Source: JAFDWI01 sp964449375
GTDB taxonomy: Bacteria > Actinomycetota > Acidimicrobiia > Acidimicrobiales > Iamiaceae
DNA length: 64,000 nucleotides
Reading direction: 5' to 3'
NCBI GenBank assembly: GCA_964449375.1
Contig: CAYVAS010000003.1
Location: forward strand, 16,893-80,892
Below, in pieces: positions 50,014 to 58,658 of the stretch. Made by a program: the position numbers and the translations under genes. Each line of letters starts with the position of its first letter. Position 1 is the stretch's first letter. Under the pieces are notes generated by a model. It saw only the letters and a list, made by a program, of their open reading frames with translations, did no database searches and was not told the DNA's origin.

Positions 50014-51248
50014 CGCGCCGCGACCGGCTCGCCGACCTCCCCGGGTGGGGCGTCGGCGTGCCGGCGGTCGGCGTCGGGCGCCGGGGCCGGGCGGGGGCGC
50101 CCCAGCCGGTTGGACAGTTCGGCCGAGGGCCGCTCCACGTACCGGTAGAACACCACCATCGCCGACAGACTCACCGCGAGACACACCGCGATGAACCACA
50201 GGGACGCGCCCTGGACCGAGAAGACGACACCGAGCAGGCCCACGAGTGGAAGGTGTACCAGATACAGGCTGTAGGAGCGTTCACCGACCCACACGACCGG
50301 CCGGGATCCCATCACCCGGCGCGCCGGTGACCACCCCACGAGCAGCGCGATCAGCACCCCCACACCCACCAGCGGCGCGGCCTCACCGATGCCGTGGGCG
50401 AGGCTCGGATCGAGGACCTCGTGAGCGGCGAGCTGGCCGAACGCGCCCCGTGCCATGATGAGCAGGGCGGCCGCGCCCAGCAGCAGCCAACCCCGGTTTC
50501 CGCGGGGCCACGCGTCGGAGACCAGCCGCTGCTCGTAGGCGGCGAGCGCGATCCCCACACCGAACATCGGCAGGTACAGAATCGCGCGCGTCACGCTGTG
50601 GGACGTCTCGAAGGTGAGCCGGATCCAGGGCTGGAGTCCGACCAGCACCACGCAGGCCACGCCGAAGAGCGCCGGCGCGGCCCGGAACCGTCGGTTCGGA
50701 CCGCAGCCCAGGCTCACGAGGCCGAACAGGATCACCGGCAGCAGGATCGAGAACCAGATCTCCCAGCGCAGAGACCACCACACCACGTTGAGGGGCGCCT
50801 CGACCAGGGTCACCAACCCCAGGTTGTTGACGATCTGACCCACCGAGGTGCCCGCGGCGTCCAGGTCGACCAGTCCCCGACCGGTGCCCGTCACGGCCTG
50901 TTGCACGCCCAGGACGACCACCGCAAGGATCGCCGAGGCGATCACCGGCGGATACAGGCGCAACCCGCGCCGGACGTAGTAGTGGAACCAGTGGGGCGGC
51001 TTCTGCCTCCAGAAGCCCCGGGTGAGGACGTAGCCACTGAGCACGAAGAAGCTCATCACCGCGACCCGGCCCTCGATGAGCACCCGCAGCGGTGACAGCG
51101 TCACCAACCAGGCGAGCGTGCCCGAGGCCTGGTAGTCGTACATCCCCTGTCGGAACCACTCCGAATGCCCCAACGTGTGATAGATCACCACCATCACCGC
51201 GCCCACACCGCGCAGTCCGTCCAGGGCATCGAGTCGTCGGCCTGCCAC
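50010..51248 (-). CDS. Acyltransferase-3 membrane protein
   Basis: About 412 residues. GTG 51248 (MAGRRLDALDGLRGVGAVMVVIYH) has AGGAAG upstream and is preferred to the TTG at 51281. The first-helix His, SFFVLSGYVLTRGFW and a basic RRGLRLYPP loop identify the family, with about ten helices in total. It probably acylates a surface sugar. The first gene of a two-gene unit with the membrane protein at 47998. A long perfect hairpin lies upstream. Confidence 0.87.
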   Translation of the reverse strand: MAGRRLDALDGLRGVGAVMVVIYHTLGHSEWFRQGMYDYQASGTLAWLVTLSPLRVLIEGRVAVMSFFVLSGYVLTRGFWRQKPPHWFHYYVRRGLRLYPPVIASAILAVVVLGVQQAVTGTGRGLVDLDAAGTSVGQIVNNLGLVTLVEAPLNVVWWSLRWEIWFSILLPVILFGLVSLGCGPNRRFRAAPALFGVACVVLVGLQPWIRLTFETSHSVTRAILYLPMFGVGIALAAYEQRLVSDAWPRGNRGWLLLGAAALLIMARGAFGQLAAHEVLDPSLAHGIGEAAPLVGVGVLIALLVGWSPARRVMGSRPVVWVGERSYSLYLVHLPLVGLLGVVFSVQGASLWFIAVCLAVSLSAMVVFYRYVERPSAELSNRLGRPRPAPAPDADRRHADAPPGEVGEPVAAR

Positions 51249-51389
51249 GTCGTCGCACTTCCTCGCATCCGTAACCGGCAACCGAAGATTCCTGCCATCG
51301 CCGTGGCGACCGGACCCGCGAGTCTACCGGCAGCCCCGTGCCACACCACAGCACGCAGCGCTGCCCCGGTCGATCCGCCTGGCTGACGC

Positions 51390-51437
51390 GGTGCTCCCGC
51401 CTCGACCCGGTGGTGGGATCGGGGAGGCGGGAGCACC
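51390..51437. repeat. Perfect 14-bp inverted repeat in divergent promoter region
   Basis: GGTGCTCCCGCCTC at 51390-51403 is the exact complement of 51424-51437, with a 20-base loop. It lies between the divergent acyltransferase and acyl-CoA dehydrogenase starts and has no T tract. It may be a regulatory or RNA structure. Confidence 0.6.
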
Positions 51438-51510
51438 CCCGATCGTAGCCGCTCACAAGGGCGCGGCTCCAGTTGCACCCGATGCGGCCCGGACCCGCGA
51501 GAATGGGCCG

Positions 51511-52662
51511 ATGCAACGCACCTTGTTCAACGACGACCACGACCTGTTCCGCTCCACCGTGCGGGACTTCGTCGCCAAGGAGATCACCCCGAACGTCGAG
51601 CGGTGGGAATCCGCCGGCATCGTGGACCGGGACCTGTTCCTGAAAGCCGGGGAGGCCGGGCTGCTGGGTATGGCGATCCCCGAAGCCCACGGCGGAGGCG
51701 GCACCGAGGACTTCCGCTTCAACCAGGTGCTCCATGAGGAGCTGCAGGCCGCCGGCGCCGGTGGCGCCGGTCTGGGCATCACCTTGGAGACCGACGTGGT
51801 GCTGCCTTATCTGCTGCGCCTCACCGACGACGACCAGAAGCAGCGTTGGCTGCCCGGAGTCGCCTCCGGTGAGACGATCATCGCCATCGCCATGACCGAA
51901 CCCGGGATCGGATCGGACCTGGCGTCGATGACCACCACCGCGGTCCGCGACGGAGACGTGTACCGGGTCAACGGCTCCAAGACCTTCATCACCAACGGCA
52001 TCAACGCCGACCTGGTGGTGGTCGCGGTCAAGACCGATCCCTCACAACGGCACAAGGGAATGTCGCTGTTGGTGGTCGAACGGGGCGCCGAGGGCTTTCA
52101 ACGCGGCCGCAACCTGGCAAAGGTCGGGCTGCACTCCCAGGACACCGCGGAGCTGTTCTTCGACGACGTCGAGGTGCCCGTGACCAACCTGCTCGGCGGC
52201 ACCGAGGGACAGGGGTTCGTCCACCTGGTCCAGAACCTGCCCCAGGAGCGCCTGTCGATCGCGCTCAGCGCGGTCGCCGGCGCCCAGGCCGCGTTCGACT
52301 GGACCCTGGAATACACCCGCGAACGCACCGCCTTCGGTCAACCGGTGGCGTCGTTCCAGAACAGCCGCTTCGCGCTGGCCGAGATGCGCACCGAGATCGA
52401 CATCGCGCAGGTGTTCGTGGACCGGTGCGTCGAGGCACTGAACGCCGGTGAGCTCACCGCGGTCGAAGCCGCCGAGGTCAAGTGGTGGACCACCGAGATG
52501 CACAAGCGGGTCGTGGACACCTGCGTGCAGCTTCACGGCGGGTACGGCTACATGACCGAGTATCCGATCGGACGTGCGTACGCCGACGTGCGCATCTCCA
52601 CGATCTACGGCGGCACGACCGAGATCATGAAGGAGATCATCGGACGCGATCTGGGGGTGTGA
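51511..52662 (+). CDS. Acyl-CoA dehydrogenase
   Basis: 383 residues with ATG 51511. The three-domain ACAD plan is complete: helical N-part, FAD-binding strand region (AIAMTEPGIGSDLASM near residue 130 and NGSKTFITNG), and helical C-part ending in YGGTTEIMKEIIGRDL, where Glu is the usual catalytic base of the short/medium-chain branch. It oxidises an acyl-CoA to the enoyl-CoA with FAD, passing electrons to ETF. Chain preference is unknown. It is alone on its strand. Confidence 0.94.
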   Translation: MQRTLFNDDHDLFRSTVRDFVAKEITPNVERWESAGIVDRDLFLKAGEAGLLGMAIPEAHGGGGTEDFRFNQVLHEELQAAGAGGAGLGITLETDVVLPYLLRLTDDDQKQRWLPGVASGETIIAIAMTEPGIGSDLASMTTTAVRDGDVYRVNGSKTFITNGINADLVVVAVKTDPSQRHKGMSLLVVERGAEGFQRGRNLAKVGLHSQDTAELFFDDVEVPVTNLLGGTEGQGFVHLVQNLPQERLSIALSAVAGAQAAFDWTLEYTRERTAFGQPVASFQNSRFALAEMRTEIDIAQVFVDRCVEALNAGELTAVEAAEVKWWTTEMHKRVVDTCVQLHGGYGYMTEYPIGRAYADVRISTIYGGTTEIMKEIIGRDLGV

Positions 52663-52697
52663 GCAGCGGGTTCGGCGAGGCCCTCGAGGGGCCGCGC

Positions 52698-52922
52698 TCA
52701 CTCCAGCATCAACAGGCTCAACAGAATCGACAGGATCGCGAACAGGATCGCGAACACCACCGTGATCCGGTCGAGGTTCTTCTCCATCACCGACGAGCCC
52801 GATGCGGCCGCTCCCCCGCCCATGAAGTCGGACAGCCCGCCGCCTTCGCCGCTGTGCAACAACACGAGGATGCACATGATCACGGCCACGGCCACGAAGA
52901 GGATTCCGACGAACAACACCAT
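52698..52922 (-). CDS. secG: Preprotein translocase subunit SecG
   Basis: 74 residues. Two membrane helices (VGILFVAVAVIMCILVLLH and FAILFAILSILLSLLM) flank a Gly-rich GEGGGLSDFMGGG loop, the SecG hallmark. It assists SecYEG export. It lies last in the glycolytic block, as in most Actinobacteria. Confidence 0.95.
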   Translation of the reverse strand: MVLFVGILFVAVAVIMCILVLLHSGEGGGLSDFMGGGAAASGSSVMEKNLDRITVVFAILFAILSILLSLLMLE

Positions 52923-52970
52923 GGAGGTGAGAACCTTCCGACGAGGGGACTTCCCGATGCTAGTGGGCGG

Positions 52971-53774
52971 TCAACCGGACGCCAGATTCCGGTGGTTCAC
53001 GATCGGCGCGAACGTGTCGGCCTCCAGGGAGGCCCCGCCCACCAGGGCACCGTCGATGTCGTCACGGGCCATCAACTCCACGATGTTGTCGGCCTTGACC
53101 GAACCGCCGTACTGGATCCGGACCGTGGCGGCGGCATCGTCACCCGCGACCTCGGCGACGACCCCGCGCAGATGCGCGCACACCTGCTGCGCGTCGTCCG
53201 CGCTGGCCACCCTCCCGGTGCCGATCGCCCAGATGGGCTCGTACGCGACGACCGAGCCGCCCACGTCGGCCGGATCGGCGCCATCGAGCGCGGCGCGTAG
53301 CTGGCTGCCGACCCGTTCGAAGGTCTGGTCGGCTTCACGTTCCTCCAGGCTCTCACCCACGCAGATGATCGGGGTCATCCCCGCCGACGTGACCGCGCGG
53401 GCCTTGGCCCGGACCACCTCGTCGGTCTCGCCGAAGAGCGTGCGCCGCTCGGAGTGCCCCACGATCACGTAGGTCACGTTCAACTTGGCGAGCATCCCCG
53501 GGGCGATCTCACCGGTGAACGCCCCGGATTCCTCCTGGTGGCAGTTCTGGGCGCCCAGGGCCATGCCGATCCGGTCGGCCTCGAGCACGGTCTGCACCGA
53601 GCGCAGGTCGGTGAACGGCGGGTGGATCGACACCTCGACGTGCTCCAGGTCCTCGTCGGACACCAGGTAGGACAGCTTCTGGACCTGCTGGATCGCCTCG
53701 TAGTGGTTGTGGTGCATCTTCCAGTTGGCACTGATCAACGGCTTGCGCCCGGTCGATGCGGCTTCAGCGGACAT
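52971..53774 (-). CDS. tpiA: Triose-phosphate isomerase
   Basis: 267 residues. ISANWKM holds the active-site Lys, VIVGHSERR the catalytic His, VAYEPIWAIGTG the catalytic Glu with the flexible loop, and IQYGGSV the phosphate loop. ATG 53774 overlaps the pgk stop by 11 bases. It interconverts dihydroxyacetone phosphate and glyceraldehyde 3-phosphate. Confidence 0.97.
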   Translation of the reverse strand: MSAEAASTGRKPLISANWKMHHNHYEAIQQVQKLSYLVSDEDLEHVEVSIHPPFTDLRSVQTVLEADRIGMALGAQNCHQEESGAFTGEIAPGMLAKLNVTYVIVGHSERRTLFGETDEVVRAKARAVTSAGMTPIICVGESLEEREADQTFERVGSQLRAALDGADPADVGGSVVAYEPIWAIGTGRVASADDAQQVCAHLRGVVAEVAGDDAAATVRIQYGGSVKADNIVELMARDDIDGALVGGASLEADTFAPIVNHRNLASG

Positions 53775-54906
53775 TGGGGGCCTCCCGAAGGGCACGGAGT
53801 CCCGGCAGGTCGCCGTGCTCGAGCAGCTCGAGCGAGGCGCCTCCGCCGGTGGATGCATGGTCGATCTCGTCGCGCAGCGAGAACTGTGCGATCGCGGCGT
53901 TCGAGTCGCCCCCGCCGATCACCGAGAAGCCCCGGGTCTGGGCCACCGCTTCGGCGACGGTGCGGGTGCCGGCTTCGAAACGGGGATCCTCGAAGGCACC
54001 CATGGGGCCGTTCCAGAGCACCGTTCCGGCCTCGGCGATGACGTCGGCGAAGCGCCCCGCGGTCTCGGGGCCGATGTCGAGCCCGGCCCAGCCGTCGGGC
54101 ACGTCGGGACCCGTCTGACGGATCTCGCCTCCGGCGTCGGGGACGAACAGCTCACCGTCGGGTGACATGACGACCAGATCGCTGGGCAGGTGGATCGTCC
54201 CCGGACCGTCCAGGAGTTCCCGGCAGGCCTCGAGGTGGTCGGGTTCGAACAGCGACGCGCCGATCGAGTGCCCCTGGGCGGCGAGGAACGTGAAGCACAT
54301 GCCGCCACCGATGACCAACGCATCGGCGACGTCGACCAGCGCCTCGATCACCCCGAGCTTGTCGGACACCTTGGAACCACCCAGCGCCACGACGAAAGGA
54401 CGTCGGGGGTCGGTCCGGAGGCCGCCGAGCACCTCGACCTCGTCGAAGAGCAGGCGCCCCGCCGCGCTGGGAAGGTGGGCGGGTGGACCCACGACCGAGG
54501 CGTGCGCTCGGTGGCACGCTCCGAAGGCGTCGTTCACGTAGACGTCCTGACCCTCCACGAGCCGGTCGACGAACGTGGCGTCGTTGGCGGTCTCCCCCGG
54601 GTCGAACCGGAGGTTCTCCAACACGGTCACCCCGGGCAGCACCTCGTCGAGGTACGCGGCCAGCGGTGAGGTGGACAGCTCGGGAACGACCCGGCCCTCG
54701 GGGCGACCCAGGTGCGTGGCGACGGTGACGGTGGCGCCTCCTTCGACGAGGTACCGCAACGTCGGCATCGACGCGGTGATGCGCAGATCGTCGACGATGC
54801 GCCCGTCGGCGAGCGGGACGTTCCAGTCGGTGCGCACCAGCACCCGCCGACCGTCGAGGTCGCCGAGGTCCTCCAGGCGCGGCAGGCCGACGACCGGGTT
54901 CTGCAT
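53764..54906 (-). CDS. pgk: Phosphoglycerate kinase
   Basis: About 380 residues with ATG 54906; GTG 54915 is an alternative. VLVRTDWNVPL, THLGRPEG and the LENLRFDPGE segment bind 3-phosphoglycerate. ALGGSKVSDKL and the C-terminal VIGGGDSNAAI bind nucleotide. It sits between gap and tpiA in the usual order. Slightly shorter than the common 390-400. Confidence 0.97.
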   Translation of the reverse strand: MQNPVVGLPRLEDLGDLDGRRVLVRTDWNVPLADGRIVDDLRITASMPTLRYLVEGGATVTVATHLGRPEGRVVPELSTSPLAAYLDEVLPGVTVLENLRFDPGETANDATFVDRLVEGQDVYVNDAFGACHRAHASVVGPPAHLPSAAGRLLFDEVEVLGGLRTDPRRPFVVALGGSKVSDKLGVIEALVDVADALVIGGGMCFTFLAAQGHSIGASLFEPDHLEACRELLDGPGTIHLPSDLVVMSPDGELFVPDAGGEIRQTGPDVPDGWAGLDIGPETAGRFADVIAEAGTVLWNGPMGAFEDPRFEAGTRTVAEAVAQTRGFSVIGGGDSNAAIAQFSLRDEIDHASTGGGASLELLEHGDLPGLRALREAPNVR

Positions 54907-54928
54907 CGGGGTCACGTCGGGCCCGGGC

Positions 54929-55945
54929 TCAGTTGCCGGCGAGGCGCGCGCCGGTGATCTGGACCAGGTCCACCAGGCGGTTCGAGTACCCCCACTCGTT
55001 GTCGTACCAGCCGAAGATCTTGACGAGGTTGCCCATCACCATGGTGAGGGGCGCATCGAAGACGCACGACGCCGGGGACCCGACGATGTCCGACGACACG
55101 ATCGGTGCCTCGGAGTACTCCAGGACGCCGGCGAGCGGACCCGAAGCGGCCGCCGCGGCGAACGCCTCGTTCACCTGTTCCTCGGTGACGTCGCCCTCCA
55201 CGGTGGCCACGAAGTCGGTGATCGACCCGACCGGCACCGGCACCCGCAGCGACGTGCCGTCCAGGCGGCCCTTCATCGACTCCATCACCAGCGAGGTCGC
55301 GCGCGCCGCCCCGGTGCCGGTGGGCACCACGTTGACCGCCGCGGCACGGGCCCGCCGCAGATCCGAATGCGGTCCGTCCACGAGCTGCTGGTCGCCGGTG
55401 TAGGCGTGGATCGTGGTCATCAGACCGTTGCTGACGCCGAAGGCGTCGTCGAGGACCTTGACCATGGGCACGAAGCAGTTGGTCGTGCACGACGCGTTGG
55501 ACACGACCTTGTGGCTGGCCGGGTCGAAGGTGTCGTCGTTGACGCCGACCACGAAGGTGGCATCGGCCTCCTTGCAGGGAGCCGACACGATCACGAAGGG
55601 CGCGCCCGCGTCCAGATGGGCCGCCGCCTGGTCTCGGGACGCGAACCGGCCGGTGGATTCGACCACCAGGTCCACACCCAGGTCACCCCACGGGAGCTTG
55701 CCCGGCTCGCGTTCGGCCAGAATCTGGATGGTGGTGCCGTCGACCTCGATGCCTCCGTCGACCGCCCGGACCTCGCCGGGGAAGGGCCCCAGGACCGAGT
55801 CCCGGGCCAGCAGCGCCGCCATCTGGTCGATCGAACCGAGATCGTTGGCGGCGACCAGTTCGATGTCGGCGCCCTGATCCCGCATGGCCCGGAAGAAGTT
55901 CCGGCCGATCCGACCGAAGCCGTTGATGCCAACCCGAATGGTCAT
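54929..55945 (-). CDS. gap: Glyceraldehyde-3-phosphate dehydrogenase (type I)
   Basis: 338 residues. VGINGFGRIGRNFFRAM binds NAD, NASCTTNCF has the catalytic Cys, and WYDNEWGYSNRLVDL closes the fold. ATG 55945 gives the normal N-terminus MTIRVGINGFGR; an ATG four codons earlier is possible. It lies 58 bases after the rapZ stop, where other Actinobacteria carry yvcK and whiA. Confidence 0.97.
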   Translation of the reverse strand: MTIRVGINGFGRIGRNFFRAMRDQGADIELVAANDLGSIDQMAALLARDSVLGPFPGEVRAVDGGIEVDGTTIQILAEREPGKLPWGDLGVDLVVESTGRFASRDQAAAHLDAGAPFVIVSAPCKEADATFVVGVNDDTFDPASHKVVSNASCTTNCFVPMVKVLDDAFGVSNGLMTTIHAYTGDQQLVDGPHSDLRRARAAAVNVVPTGTGAARATSLVMESMKGRLDGTSLRVPVPVGSITDFVATVEGDVTEEQVNEAFAAAAASGPLAGVLEYSEAPIVSSDIVGSPASCVFDAPLTMVMGNLVKIFGWYDNEWGYSNRLVDLVQITGARLAGN

Positions 55946-56003
55946 CGATGCACTCATCCTCGTCGTTGTCGAAGGGGTTCGCCCCTGATCATACAAAGGC
56001 CGC

Positions 56004-56861
56004 TCACCGGTCCACGTCACGGTGGGTCACGGGCACCTCGTAACCCAGTGCCCGAAGCCGCGCGGCGAACTCCTCGGCGATCGCGACCGAACGGTGACGC
56101 CCGCCGGTGCACCCGAACGCGATCCCCAGAAACGACCGTCCCTCGTTGGCATATGCCGGCAACAGGTCGGCGAGCATCTCCTCGAGCCGGTCCAGGAACG
56201 GCCCCGCATCAGCCTGGCCGAGGACGAAGGCACGGACCGGCTCGTCCCGGCCGCTGCCCTGGCGCAGCTCCGGAACCCAGTGGGGGTTGGGCAGAAACCG
56301 GCAGTCGAGGACCAGGTCCATGTCGACCGGCACCCCCCACTTGTATCCGAACGACGAGACCCTGACCTGCAGCCCCGCGCCCGCGTCGCCGGTGAACAAG
56401 GTGGCCACGTGCGCCCGGAGCTGGTGCAGGTTCATCTGCGACGTGTCGATCACCAGGTCCGCTTCGGCCCGCACCGGTTCCATCACGACCCGTTCCGCCC
56501 GGATCGCGTCCAGCAGCGACCCGCCGGTGGGTTGGGGGTGGCGGCGGCGGGTCTCCTCGTAGCGTCGGACCAGCACGTCGTCGCCCGCATCGACGAACAC
56601 CACCCGGACCTCGCCCACCGACCGCAACGTGGTCATCGCGTCGAGCAACGCGCCCGGTCCCTCCCCTTCGCGCGCACCGGTACCCAGCACGAAGGCCACC
56701 CGCTCGAAGGGCTCACCGAGACCGAGGGTGAGATCGGCGATCTTGGAGAACAGTGGCAGCGGCACGTTGTCGATGACGAACCATCCCAGATCGTCGACCG
56801 CGTCGGCCACGGTCGATCGGCCTGCGCCGGACATGCCCGTGATGACCAGGAACTCGACCAC
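56004..56861 (-). CDS. rapZ: RNase adapter/nucleotide-binding protein RapZ
   Basis: 285 residues with GTG 56861. GMSGAGRST is the Walker A (Arg for Lys, as usual in Actinobacteria), DNVP and VSSFGYKWGVP are conserved family elements, and the C-terminus has GCTGGRHRSVAIAEE. It binds ATP/GTP and regulates cell-envelope precursor or carbon genes in other bacteria. The partner genes yvcK and whiA do not follow. Confidence 0.95.
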   Translation of the reverse strand: MVEFLVITGMSGAGRSTVADAVDDLGWFVIDNVPLPLFSKIADLTLGLGEPFERVAFVLGTGAREGEGPGALLDAMTTLRSVGEVRVVFVDAGDDVLVRRYEETRRRHPQPTGGSLLDAIRAERVVMEPVRAEADLVIDTSQMNLHQLRAHVATLFTGDAGAGLQVRVSSFGYKWGVPVDMDLVLDCRFLPNPHWVPELRQGSGRDEPVRAFVLGQADAGPFLDRLEEMLADLLPAYANEGRSFLGIAFGCTGGRHRSVAIAEEFAARLRALGYEVPVTHRDVDR

Positions 56862-56881
56862 TCCGGGTCAGGGTACTCCCC

Positions 56882-57409
56882 TCACTCCCCCGCTCCGCGG
56901 AGGGGTCCCTCACCGCCTTCGTCGCGGCGTCGCCACGCCCCGATCAGCGCGGCGATCCCACAGATCCCGGTGTTGGTGAGCACCACCGCCCACACCAGCG
57001 CGTTGCCCGGGTCGTGGACGTACCGCCAGAGGATCTTGCCGTAGGCGACGGCCAACAGGGCCGTCACGGCCACCTGCCGCCGGGGCCGGTGGCCGATGAC
57101 GCCCAGGGCTTCGAGGCTGAACTCCACGACCCCTGGAATGGGAAGCAGCCAGAACATCCACACGTCCCAGGCGTCCGGCCAACGCACCCCCACCGCGGCC
57201 AGCAGCGTCGTGGCCAGCGCGACCGGATACAGCACCAGGCAGCGCCGGCACACGTGGCGACCGGCGACCACCACGCACCGGTCGTAGCGGAACGGCCAGT
57301 GGTGCGACAGCCACATCGTGGTGTCGGCGACCGGATACCGGGCGGTCTCGGCCCGCTGGGCCTGCAACGCGGCGTCGATGCGGCGATCCAGATCGTCCTC
57401 GTCGATCAC
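56882..57409 (-). CDS. DUF2085-like membrane protein
   Basis: About 175 residues, GTG 57409. The opening WLSHHWPFRYDRCVVVAG and VCRRCLVLYPVALATT has the His pair and CxxC of DUF2085-like proteins, followed by three or four hydrophobic helices and a charged tail. Its role is unknown. It is 20 bases upstream of rapZ on the same strand and divergent from the small gene at 57440. Confidence 0.68.
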   Translation of the reverse strand: MIDEDDLDRRIDAALQAQRAETARYPVADTTMWLSHHWPFRYDRCVVVAGRHVCRRCLVLYPVALATTLLAAVGVRWPDAWDVWMFWLLPIPGVVEFSLEALGVIGHRPRRQVAVTALLAVAYGKILWRYVHDPGNALVWAVVLTNTGICGIAALIGAWRRRDEGGEGPLRGAGE

Positions 57410-57439
57410 GAACCGAGTCTGCCCTAGATTGGTTCCGCG

Positions 57440-57925
57440 ATGGCCCTGCGACCCGAGCACCTGGTGATCGACGACCCGGAACAGCTCGACGAGGTCCTCG
57501 GCGTCATGGCGACCTTCACCGAGCGGGGTCGGGGCTGGATCAACGTCCAACCCGAGGTGCCGCCCGACGCGGCGCCCCCGAACCGGTCGGCGCTGTCCCA
57601 GCTGTTCCGCCGCAACAGCCCCGAGGCCGCGCTCGGCACCTGGATGCCGCCGTCGACCGACTCACCGGACGAGCCCCAGAACCTGGGCGTCCAGCACGCG
57701 CTCGGCGAGCGGATCGTGCCCCACCTGGCGGACTGGAACGTGGCACTCGGCGCGTCCTGGCAGCGACTCCAGGACTCTCCCCGCCGTGGGCTGTTGGTGG
57801 CGGTGCCCGCGTCGGAGCCCCACGACGTCGTGCTGCGCTGGCTGCTCGACGTGGTGCTCATCGCGACCCGCCCCGAGACCACCGGGCGCTGGCACGTTGC
57901 GGTCTATGTGGGTCGGGACGGCTGA
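57440..57925 (+). CDS. Hypothetical protein
   Basis: 161 residues with no recognised domain. ATG 57440 and the codon use fit a gene; it lies between two oppositely oriented genes with little spare sequence. The first part (HLVIDDPEQLDEVLGVMATF) could be a small alpha/beta fold, the middle is Pro-rich, and the end (LLVAVPASEPHDVVLRWLLDVVLIATRP) has a hydrophobic helix. It may be a pilus or secretion accessory; nothing supports a firm call. Confidence 0.55.
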   Translation: MALRPEHLVIDDPEQLDEVLGVMATFTERGRGWINVQPEVPPDAAPPNRSALSQLFRRNSPEAALGTWMPPSTDSPDEPQNLGVQHALGERIVPHLADWNVALGASWQRLQDSPRRGLLVAVPASEPHDVVLRWLLDVVLIATRPETTGRWHVAVYVGRDG

Positions 57926-57935
57926 GCCGGGACCC

Positions 57936-58658
57936 TCACCGCTTCTCCAGGATCAGCACCAGCAGCCGCGGCAGCTCGGTGACCGCGTCGTATTCGGGCG
58001 CGCGGGCCACAAAACCGGGAGGAGGGGCGGGTTCGAGCATGTGCACGATGCCCAGTCCGACGTCGGCCAGCGCGTTGACGTAGCGGCCCAGGGGCCGGTG
58101 GTGGAACCCGATGCGCACGCCCCGGTCGACCTCCTCGTAGCGGTGATCCTCCACGAGATAGGGGCCGACACGCCAGTACTGCTCGGGCGGGTCGACCACC
58201 TGGTCGTCGATCCAGCCGCTTCCCGGGGTCTGGACGAAGGGGTGATTCAGGAACAGCACGAAGCGCCCGCCGGGCCCCAGGACCCTGGCCACCTCGGCGA
58301 CGGCCCCGTCGAGGTCTTCCAGATGCTCCAGGACGAGCGAGGCCACCACGGCATCGAAGGACCGGTCGGCCAACGGGAGCGCCGCGGCATCGCCCTGCAC
58401 GCAGTGCACCCCGCCGCCGCGGGCAACCGCCTCGACGATCTGGTTCCACGCCCGGTCCACGCCGACCACGGCGGGCGCGCCATCCGCGCCGACCAGCCGG
58501 CCGAGCTGGCCTTCGCCGCAGCCCAGATCGAGCACCCGTCGATGACCGGCCAGCCAGTGCCGGGCCAGAGGGAGGATCTGTTCGACGTACTCGGGATCGG
58601 CGCCGTCGGTGAACTCCCGCTGCCACCAGGTCGCGTGGGCATCCCACACGTCGGTCAT
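57936..58658 (-). CDS. SAM-dependent methyltransferase
   Basis: 240 residues with ATG 58658, overlapping the uvrC stop (ATGA). Motif I is VLDLGCGEGQLG, the acidic residue follows in VVGVDRAW, and motif IV is VASLVLEHLEDLD. The C-terminal part (RVGFHHRPLGRYVNALADVGL region) is substrate-binding. Substrate unknown. Convergent with the hypothetical gene at 57440. Confidence 0.85.
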   Translation of the reverse strand: MTDVWDAHATWWQREFTDGADPEYVEQILPLARHWLAGHRRVLDLGCGEGQLGRLVGADGAPAVVGVDRAWNQIVEAVARGGGVHCVQGDAAALPLADRSFDAVVASLVLEHLEDLDGAVAEVARVLGPGGRFVLFLNHPFVQTPGSGWIDDQVVDPPEQYWRVGPYLVEDHRYEEVDRGVRIGFHHRPLGRYVNALADVGLGIVHMLEPAPPPGFVARAPEYDAVTELPRLLVLILEKR

